This document shows positions 23,629-28,981 of a stretch of DNA of 28,981 bases, one piece after another; within the stretch, counting starts at the first letter, position 1; every line of letters begins with the position of its first letter. This DNA comes from Phycisphaerales bacterium (GTDB lineage: Bacteria; Planctomycetota; Phycisphaerae; Phycisphaerales; UBA1924). Both the position numbers and the translations under genes were made by a program. Location: NCBI GenBank assembly GCA_030680655.1, contig JAUXUZ010000565.1, positions 1 to 28,981 of the forward strand, written 5' to 3'. Under the pieces are notes generated by a model that saw only the letters and a list, made by a program, of their open reading frames with translations, ran no database searches and was not told the origin of the DNA.

Positions 23629-25695
23629 CTACTCCTCGTCTTCCTTCGGCTTGAACGCCGCCATCACCTGCTGCTGCACGGCGGGCGGGGTTCGCTCGTA
23701 GTGGCTGAACTCCATTTCGTAGCTGCCGGCACCGGCGGTGAGGCTCTTGAGCTCGCTGGCGAACGTTGAGAGCTCGGCGAGCGGGGCCACCGCCGTCACG
23801 ATGCACTGGTCGCCGTCGAGGTCGGTGCCCTCGATGCGCCCCCGCTTGCCGCTCACCTCGGCCGTCAGGTCACCCATGCGTGCGGCCGGCCCGGCGACCG
23901 CCAGTTTCACCACCGGCTCCATCAGCGTCGGCTTCGCCTTGGCGATCGCGTCGATGAACGCCTTGCGCCCGGCGGTGAGGAAGGCGATCTCCTTGCTGTC
24001 GACGTCGTGGTACTTGCCGTCGTAGACGCTCACCTTCACGCCGGTCATGGGGTACCCGGCGAAGGCGCCGTGGTTGAGCACCTGGCGGATGCCCTTCTCG
24101 ATCGCGGGCATGTACTGACGCGGGATGCTCCCGCCGACGGTGTCGTTGACGAACTCAAAGCCGGTCGCGTGGTCGGCCGGGAGCGGCTCGACGCGGAGGA
24201 AGACCTCACCGAACTGGCCCGAACCGCCGGTCTGCTTCTTGTGCCGGCAGTGCCCGTCGGCACGCCCGCTGATGGTCTCTTTGTAGGCGACCTTCATCGG
24301 CTTGGTGGTCAGTTCGATGTGGTAGCGGTTCTTGAGCTTCTCGAGCATGATCCGCAGGTGCAACTCGCCGCACCCCTTGAGCACGGTCTGGTTGGTGGCG
24401 GCGACGCGCTCCATATGGAAGCACGGATCCTCTTCGGACATCTTGTGGATGGCGTTTGTGAACTTCGACTCGTCGGCGTGGTTCTTCAACTCGATCGCCA
24501 GGCCCGAGAGCGGCACGGGAGTGGGCAGGTGCGCCGGGTGTAGATGGACACTCGCGTCGGCGTGCAGCACGCTTCCGACCTTCAGTTCGTCCACCTTTGC
24601 GATCACGCCGATCTCGCCGGGCGCGAGGGAGTCACACTCGTGGTGGTCCTTGCCGCGGACCTTCAAGAGGTGCCCGACGCGAACCAGACGCCGGTTCTCA
24701 CCGTGGGTGATCTCGCTCTTGCTCGCCAGCGTCCCCTGCAGGACGCGCACGAACGCAAGCTTGCCCACGAACGGGTCGTTGACGACCTTCCACACCACCG
24801 CTACGCACGGCGCGGTGGGCTTGGTCACGTCCGGGTGGAACTCCCCGCCGTCCGCCCCCGCGCCGGTCATGTGCGGCAGCGGCGGGTGTGACTCGGCCGG
24901 GCTGGGCAGCTGCTGTGCGATAATGTGGTCGAGGTCGTCGATCCCCGCCCCAGTCTTCGCTGAGCAGAACGCCACCGGCACGAGGTGGCCGGCGGTGAGC
25001 GCGGCCTCCATCGCCCGGTGCAGCTTCGCCGGGTCGAGCTTGTCGCCCTTCTCGAAGTACTCGCCGGTGAGTTCTTCGTCCATCTCCACCACCTGCTCAA
25101 AGATGTGCTGGTGGGCCTCGGCGACGGACATGATCTCCGAGTCCTCCTTGCCGTCGGCGGAGGAGTGGTCGAAGACGTCGACAACGTCGGTGTTGTTCTT
25201 GATCGGCAGGTTGATCGGGATGCACTCTGTGCCAAAGACCTCGTGGATGCGGTCGAGCAGGCCGGGGAGGTTTGACTCGGTGTGGTCGATCTTGGTGACC
25301 AGCAGCAGCACGGGAAGGCCCTGCCCGCGCGCGATCTTGAAGAGGCGGCGGGTCGTGCTCTCGATACCGCGTGTCGCGTCGATCGTCAGGATCACGCTAT
25401 CGACCGCCGCCATCGCGGCGATCGCGTGCCCGAGAAAGTCCCCCGCGCCCGGCGAGTCGATCAGCGTGATCTGCCGTCCTTCATGGTTGAAGTAGACCAC
25501 CTTGCTTGTCAGCGAGTGCTGGTGGGACTTCTCCTCCGGCTCGAAGTCGCAGGCCGTGTCCTTGGTCTGAACGGTGCCCATCTTCGTGATCGTCTTGGTG
25601 TGCGCCAGCATCCGCTCGATGAGCGTGGTCTTGCCGCTCCCCTGTGGCCCACAGAGAAGGACGTTGCGGATGTCGGCGGTTTGTACAGATCCCAT
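23629..25695 (-). CDS. Elongation factor G-like translational GTPase (EF-G2 type)
   Basis: This 688-residue protein has the five-domain EF-G layout: GTPase domain (about 8-275), domain II (about 300-395), domain III (about 405-480), domain IV (about 482-600) and domain V (about 605-680). The P-loop is G16-P-Q-G-S-G-K22-T and the G4 motif is T-K-I-D at 134-137. It is not canonical EF-G. The G3 motif reads D80-S-P-G-A84-G-D-F, where EF-G and EF-Tu have a catalytic His at the Ala position. Switch I lacks the usual E-R-G-I-T. These traits fit the EF-G-like paralogues known as EF-G2/FusA2, which bind the ribosome but whose role is not settled; the main fusA should be elsewhere in the genome. The start has TAAGGAG about 9 nt upstream. 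The tail is acidic (K-E-D-E-E). Confidence 0.9.
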   Translation of the reverse strand: MGSVQTADIRNVLLCGPQGSGKTTLIERMLAHTKTITKMGTVQTKDTACDFEPEEKSHQHSLTSKVVYFNHEGRQITLIDSPGAGDFLGHAIAAMAAVDSVILTIDATRGIESTTRRLFKIARGQGLPVLLLVTKIDHTESNLPGLLDRIHEVFGTECIPINLPIKNNTDVVDVFDHSSADGKEDSEIMSVAEAHQHIFEQVVEMDEELTGEYFEKGDKLDPAKLHRAMEAALTAGHLVPVAFCSAKTGAGIDDLDHIIAQQLPSPAESHPPLPHMTGAGADGGEFHPDVTKPTAPCVAVVWKVVNDPFVGKLAFVRVLQGTLASKSEITHGENRRLVRVGHLLKVRGKDHHECDSLAPGEIGVIAKVDELKVGSVLHADASVHLHPAHLPTPVPLSGLAIELKNHADESKFTNAIHKMSEEDPCFHMERVAATNQTVLKGCGELHLRIMLEKLKNRYHIELTTKPMKVAYKETISGRADGHCRHKKQTGGSGQFGEVFLRVEPLPADHATGFEFVNDTVGGSIPRQYMPAIEKGIRQVLNHGAFAGYPMTGVKVSVYDGKYHDVDSKEIAFLTAGRKAFIDAIAKAKPTLMEPVVKLAVAGPAARMGDLTAEVSGKRGRIEGTDLDGDQCIVTAVAPLAELSTFASELKSLTAGAGSYEMEFSHYERTPPAVQQQVMAAFKPKEDEE

Positions 25696-25976
25696 GGGCG
25701 GTTCTCCTTACGAATCGGCGTCGTCGCGGCGTTGCACTGAGCCCGCTTTGGGGGCGGGAGTGCGAGCGTCGCGATCCGTCGGAGAAGCGACCGGCGCAAC
25801 CAAGCGCCGGAGGCCGGCGGCACAAGGAGCGTACATCAACAATCACAAAATGGAAAGAAGGCTCCAAAGAAAGGAGCTGGCCGGTCCGCGCGGATTCCGC
25901 GCTTGACAAAGCGGGAGTTTCTACTCTGTTCGCACCTAGGGCATCTGCCTCGGCCGCGGAACTAGCGACCGGCGGT

Positions 25977-26411
25977 TCAGGCCAGGCGGTCGACCATCTG
26001 GCTCCGCGGCACGAACTCGATGACGCGGTACGCCCGCTCAACCTCCCATGTGACGTTGATCGGTGACGTGACCCCCTGCACACCCGGGATGGTGAACTGG
26101 TAGGTCTGGCGCTGGCGGAGGAAGCTCTCGATGATTGCACCGAGGCTGTCGTCGGCGGCCGTCTCGTCGGCCGCACCAGCCGAATCTGGCGCGTAGGCAC
26201 CAGACAGGTCAACGCGGTCGCCCTCAGGCGTGAAGTATGCGCTGTCGGTGGCGTCGGTTGCGGGTGCGAGCCCCAGCGACTTGGCCATTGCCTCATCGCC
26301 ACCCTGCGACGCGCTCTTGGCGGCGTCGAGGGTGCGCTGGGTGAGGCCGGCCTGAAGCTGGCGGTAGAGGTTCGCGGTATGAACGAGTTCTGAGATTCTC
26401 ACGCCGGGCAT
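25977..26411 (-). CDS. Hypothetical protein
   Basis: This 144-residue soluble protein starts at the ATG at 26411; a longer in-frame version reaching about 26549 lacks protein-like composition in the extra part. The N-terminal half is helical and Ala/Gln-rich (V-H-T-A-N-L-Y-R-Q-L-Q-A-G-L-T-Q). A low-complexity Ala/Asp stretch (about 75-90) follows. The C-terminal third looks like beta strands (Y-Q-F-T-I-P and I-N-V-T-W-E-V-E-R-A-Y-R-V-I-E-F-V-P). No signal peptide or membrane helix is seen. I do not recognise the family. It is divergent from queA. Confidence 0.65.
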   Translation of the reverse strand: MPGVRISELVHTANLYRQLQAGLTQRTLDAAKSASQGGDEAMAKSLGLAPATDATDSAYFTPEGDRVDLSGAYAPDSAGAADETAADDSLGAIIESFLRQRQTYQFTIPGVQGVTSPINVTWEVERAYRVIEFVPRSQMVDRLA

Positions 26412-26529
26412 GGGCGAGCGGCGTGCCAACCCGAAACTTGAGCCGAGCGAGCAAGCCGCGCGTGAAGCTGTAACGCGCGTATGGTCTGTGCGGCCGGTTC
26501 GCGTCCCAGTCGCGTTGTCAGTCGGCAAC

Positions 26530-26549
26530 GTGTTGCGCTCCGGCAACAC
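26530..26549. promoter_or_regulatory. Inverted repeat in the queA upstream region
   Basis: GTGTTGC (26530-26536) and GCAACAC (26543-26549) form a perfect 7-bp inverted repeat around a 6-nt centre. A third half-site GGCAAC lies just upstream at 26524-26529. It sits between two divergent genes and could be an operator; nothing else supports it. Confidence 0.3.
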
Positions 26550-26556
26550 TCCTTTG

Positions 26557-26600
26557 CCCCCTCACCCCCCCACCCCCTCACCCCCCCACCCCCTCACCCC
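26557..26600. repeat. C-rich tandem repeat upstream of queA (G-quadruplex-prone on the minus strand)
   Basis: About 2.75 copies of a 16-bp unit (five C, TCA, seven C, A) run from 26557 to 26600, 15 bp before the queA start. The minus strand has at least four G runs of four to seven bases with one- to three-base linkers, which satisfies the G-quadruplex pattern; the plus strand could form an i-motif. It lies between divergent genes and may be prone to copy-number change. Confidence 0.8.
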
Positions 26601-26614
26601 AGGCGACCCCCACC

Positions 26615-27751
26615 GTGTTGAACGTCAGCGACCTTGAGTACGACCTGCCCGAGACGGCCATCGCCCGCACGGCAGTGGAGCCGCGGGACGCGGCGAAACT
26701 GCTGGTGGTGAAACGGTCCGACCCCGCGTTCATCCAGCACCGGCAGGTGCGTGACCTGCGCGAGCTGCTCAAGGCGGGGGACCTGCTCGTGCTCAACCGC
26801 ACGCGGGTGATCCCCGCGCGGTTCATCGGTTATCGGGCGGACACGCAGGGCGGTGTTGAAGGGCTGTTCCTGAGCTTGGCGGGTGATCAGCACAACCAGC
26901 GGCAGTGGCGGGTGATGCTCAAGGGCAAGCGGATGAAGCCGGGCGGGACTGTGAACCTCAAGGACCCGACAGGCGCGGAGTCGGGCATACGCCTGGGCTT
27001 GGTGTCGCAGGTCGATGGCGGCGAGAACGCCGGTCAGTGGACTGTGGACGTCTATGGTGGCGACGACGAATTGAGCGCAACCGGCCTGCTTGAACTCGTC
27101 GGCAACACGCCGCTGCCGCCGTACATCCTCGCCGCACGCAAGCGGCACGACGAACGCGTGAAAGAGAACGACGACCGCGAGCGCTACCAGACGGTCTACG
27201 CCGGGGATGAGGCGGGCTCGGTGGCCGCCCCCACCGCCGGGCTTCACTTCACGCCGAAGTTACTCGAGGCACTGAAGGAGCGCGGCATTAAGCGTGCGGA
27301 CGTGACGCTCCACGTCGGCACGGGCACGTTTAAGCCGGTGGAAGTTGACGTCGTCGAGCAGCACCCCATGCACGAGGAGTGGTGCCAGGCACCGGCGTCG
27401 GTCGGCGCGGCGGTGGCGGCTGCGCGGGTGGCGGGCGGACGCGTGTTTGCTGTCGGCACCACCTCCGCACGCACGCTTGAGAGCTTCACCGCTGAGGAAC
27501 TCGCGCAGGGCGGCGAGAAGTGGTCGCGCCTGCTCATCACGCCGGGGTTCCAGTTCCGCAACCTTGACGGGCTGATGACGAACTTTCACCTCCCACGCAG
27601 CACGCTGATGGCGATGGTGGCCGCGCTGCTGGATGAACGCAGCGGCGGCGCGGGAGACGGCGTCGCGCGGCTCAAGGCGAACTACGCCGAGGCGCTGGAG
27701 AAGGGGTACCGCTTCTACTCGTACGGTGATGGGATGCTGGTTCTGCCTTGA
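26615..27751 (+). CDS. queA: S-adenosylmethionine:tRNA ribosyltransferase-isomerase
   Basis: QueA transfers and isomerises the ribosyl part of SAM onto 7-aminomethyl-7-deazaguanine in tRNA, giving epoxyqueuosine, the penultimate step of queuosine synthesis. It is 378 residues, slightly longer than the usual 340-360. The N-terminal L-E-Y-D-L-P-E start, the N-R-T-R-V-I-P-A-R segment (61-69), T-P-L-P-P-Y-I (165-171), A-P-T-A-G-L-H-F-T (205-213) and H-V-G-T-G-T-F-K-P-V (233-242) are diagnostic. The start is a GTG at 26615 (TTG at 26618 is possible), following the C-rich repeat. No other queuosine gene is in the window. It ends 14 bp from the convergent HAD gene. Confidence 0.97.
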   Translation: MLNVSDLEYDLPETAIARTAVEPRDAAKLLVVKRSDPAFIQHRQVRDLRELLKAGDLLVLNRTRVIPARFIGYRADTQGGVEGLFLSLAGDQHNQRQWRVMLKGKRMKPGGTVNLKDPTGAESGIRLGLVSQVDGGENAGQWTVDVYGGDDELSATGLLELVGNTPLPPYILAARKRHDERVKENDDRERYQTVYAGDEAGSVAAPTAGLHFTPKLLEALKERGIKRADVTLHVGTGTFKPVEVDVVEQHPMHEEWCQAPASVGAAVAAARVAGGRVFAVGTTSARTLESFTAEELAQGGEKWSRLLITPGFQFRNLDGLMTNFHLPRSTLMAMVAALLDERSGGAGDGVARLKANYAEALEKGYRFYSYGDGMLVLP

Positions 27752-27765
27752 AACGATAGCGGTCC

Positions 27766-28521
27766 TCACCTCAATCGCGAGAGGATGTCCACCACTCCCT
27801 CCGCCTCCGCCAGCGGGCTGATGTAGTGGGCGTGCTCCTTGATCGCCGGCTGCGCGTTGCTCGGGCAGGCGAAGAACGCCACGCGCTCGGCGATGCACTT
27901 GTCGCCGGTGGTATCCCCGATCCCCGCGATCCGCTCGCGCGGGATCTTGAGGTCACCGAGGATGCGGTCGAGGCCGCTCCCCTTGCTCACATGCGTCAAC
28001 TCGCAGTTGATGTAGTACCACGTGCTGGTCACACGGAACGGCCACCCCCGCCTGTCGCACTCAGCCTGCACCAGCGGCAGCAGCGTCTTAAGAAACGCCG
28101 TATCGCGGTGCCAGAGCGTGACGCTCGCGTTCTTGCCCGGCTGCTGCGTCACGCCCTTGCCGCCAAACTCCGCAACGCACCATGCGCTCAGTGCGTGCAC
28201 GGCCTCAAGGTGCGCCGCAGATATCGAGGGGTCCATCTCGTACCTGTTCGTCCCCGGGTGGTACGTCCACACCCCCATCTCGCACACGCACGGCACCAGC
28301 AGGTTGCCGATCAGCCGGCAGATGCTCTCGGCGTAGGGCTGCGGCCTCCCCGAGCAGACCGTCACCATCGGGCGGTCCCCGTTCTCCACCGCCAGCCGGT
28401 TGTGCTCGGCCACGGCCGTCAGGCTCGGGATGTCGAACGCCTCCTGCCCCTCACCCGCCAGGCACCCGTCGATGTCGCAGATCACAAGGTCGAACTGGCG
28501 CAGGGGAAGGGTGCCGGGCAT
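27766..28521 (-). CDS. HAD-superfamily phosphatase (Cof/sugar-phosphatase-like)
   Basis: This 251-residue cytoplasmic enzyme has all four HAD motifs. Motif I is D16-I-D18-G-C-L (nucleophile and acid/base), motif II is V-C-S57-G-R, motif III is Lys180 in V-S-K-G-S-G, and motif IV is G-I-G-D203-T-T-G-D207. The cap lies between motifs II and III (about 65-175), as in C2-capped members such as Cof, sucrose-phosphate phosphatase and mannosyl-3-phosphoglycerate phosphatase. The substrate is not clear; a sugar phosphate is most likely from the class. The start ATG at 28521 is divergent from aroC. Confidence 0.87.
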   Translation of the reverse strand: MPGTLPLRQFDLVICDIDGCLAGEGQEAFDIPSLTAVAEHNRLAVENGDRPMVTVCSGRPQPYAESICRLIGNLLVPCVCEMGVWTYHPGTNRYEMDPSISAAHLEAVHALSAWCVAEFGGKGVTQQPGKNASVTLWHRDTAFLKTLLPLVQAECDRRGWPFRVTSTWYYINCELTHVSKGSGLDRILGDLKIPRERIAGIGDTTGDKCIAERVAFFACPSNAQPAIKEHAHYISPLAEAEGVVDILSRLR

Positions 28522-28574
28522 GTGGGCGGAGCGTAGGAAGTTGCGCAGCCCTCCCGCGCCCGGCGGGAGTGGGA

Positions 28575-28620
28575 CGGCTGGACCGGCTTTGCTCTGTGTC
28601 GGACCGACCCCATCCAGCCG
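28575..28620 (+). promoter_or_regulatory. Inverted repeat in the aroC leader
   Basis: CGGCTGGA (28575-28582) pairs perfectly with TCCAGCCG (28613-28620) around a 30-nt loop, ending 15 nt before the aroC ATG. A second hairpin CTCCCGC/GCGGGAG (28551-28557 with 28563-28569) lies just upstream. They may form a 5' UTR structure that affects ribosome access; no known riboswitch or attenuator pattern is recognised. Confidence 0.35.
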
Positions 28621-28635
28621 ATACCCTCACCACCG

Positions 28636-28981
28636 ATGGCCCACCTCTCATACCAGACCGCCGGCGAATCCCACGGGCCCACGCTCCTCGCGCTCGTCAG
28701 CGGCCTGCCCGCTGGGCTCGCCGTCGACCTCGCCTTCATCAACGCCGAACTCGCCCGCCGCCAGGGCGGCTACGGGCGCGGCGGTCGCCAGAACATCGAG
28801 ACCGACACCGCCGCCATCCTCACCGGCGTCCGGCGCGGGCACACGATCGGCTCACCCGTCGCGCTGCAGATCGCCAACAAAGACTCGCGCATCGATGACG
28901 ACAAGAAGACGCCGCCCGTTTACACACCCCGCCCCGGGCACGCAGACCTTGCCGGGAGCGTGAAGTACCTCACCACCGACT
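28636..28981 (+). CDS. aroC: Chorismate synthase (3' truncated by window edge)
   Basis: This is the N-terminal 115 residues of the last enzyme of the shikimate pathway, which converts 5-enolpyruvylshikimate 3-phosphate to chorismate using reduced FMN. The ATG at 28636 leads into M-A-H-L-S-Y-Q-T-A-G-E-S-H-G, the family's signature with the catalytic His. Then come R-R-Q-G-G-Y-G-R-G-G-R-Q and E-T-D (substrate binding), T-G-V-R-R-G-H-T-I-G-S-P, and P-R-P-G-H-A-D-L. All are present and in order. The reading frame is open to the end of the window. The Shine-Dalgarno sequence is not obvious. Confidence 0.96.
   Translation, partial: MAHLSYQTAGESHGPTLLALVSGLPAGLAVDLAFINAELARRQGGYGRGGRQNIETDTAAILTGVRRGHTIGSPVALQIANKDSRIDDDKKTPPVYTPRPGHADLAGSVKYLTTD

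Noticed and set aside
25903..25926. TTGACA followed by TACTCT as a plus-strand promoter
   Set aside because: The boxes are only 13 bp apart, too close for a sigma-70 promoter, and the next gene on that strand starts about 700 bp away.
26557..26600. C-rich repeat as a CRISPR array
   Set aside because: The unit is a 16-bp low-complexity tandem without spacers; there are no cas genes.

Overview
The window is GC-rich chromosomal DNA (about two thirds G+C by eye) from a member of the Planctomycetota, most likely class Phycisphaerae. The lineage call is an inference. It rests on exported proteins ending in paired DNNDF dockerin-like repeats, a pseudopilin-like protein with the planctomycete C-terminal H...DG signature, a lone mraZ away from any dcw cluster, and weak Shine-Dalgarno use at many starts. 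The DNA looks like a stable core region with information-processing genes. No transposase, integrase, phage gene, CRISPR array, tRNA or rRNA was seen.

Layout. (1) 1-1.6 kb, plus strand: the end of an exported dockerin-type protein, a pseudopilin-like protein that overlaps it by one base, and a small BFD-like [2Fe-2S] protein. They end at a shared hairpin terminator. (2) 1.6-10.65 kb, minus strand: rplL-rpoB-rpoC with its own promoter at about 10.79 kb. (3) 10.65-15.1 kb: an AT-richer spacer, a plus-strand CHASE/PAS hybrid sensor histidine kinase, and a small minus-strand membrane protein. This block separates rplJ from rplL, which are normally adjacent. (4) 15.1-17.1 kb, minus strand: rplK-rplA-rplJ, with a promoter upstream and a strong terminator downstream. 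(5) 17.2-21.4 kb, plus strand: a DUF2339 polytopic membrane protein, a second dockerin-type exported protein and a probable lipoprotein. (6) 21.4-25.7 kb: an amidohydrolase (minus), a 230-bp control region with two DnaA-box-like sites and a three-box MraZ operator, mraZ (plus), a hairpin-rich non-coding stretch, a palindromic repeat, and an EF-G-like translational GTPase (minus). (7) 26-29 kb: an unrecognised small protein (minus), a C-rich tandem repeat, queA (plus), a HAD phosphatase (minus) and the start of aroC (plus, cut by the window edge).

Most of the window serves transcription and translation: RNA polymerase beta and beta', L11, L1, L10, L12, an EF-G paralogue and the queuosine enzyme QueA. 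The rest is surface/export and signalling.

The points most worth a second look are these: the loss of three of the four cysteines of the second zinc site in RpoC; the split of the rplKAJL-rpoBC cluster by a sensor kinase; the perfectly phased MraZ operator beside two helically phased DnaA-box-like sites at an orphan mraZ; and the unexplained structured DNA between mraZ and the EF-G-like gene. I found no clear novel multi-gene system.
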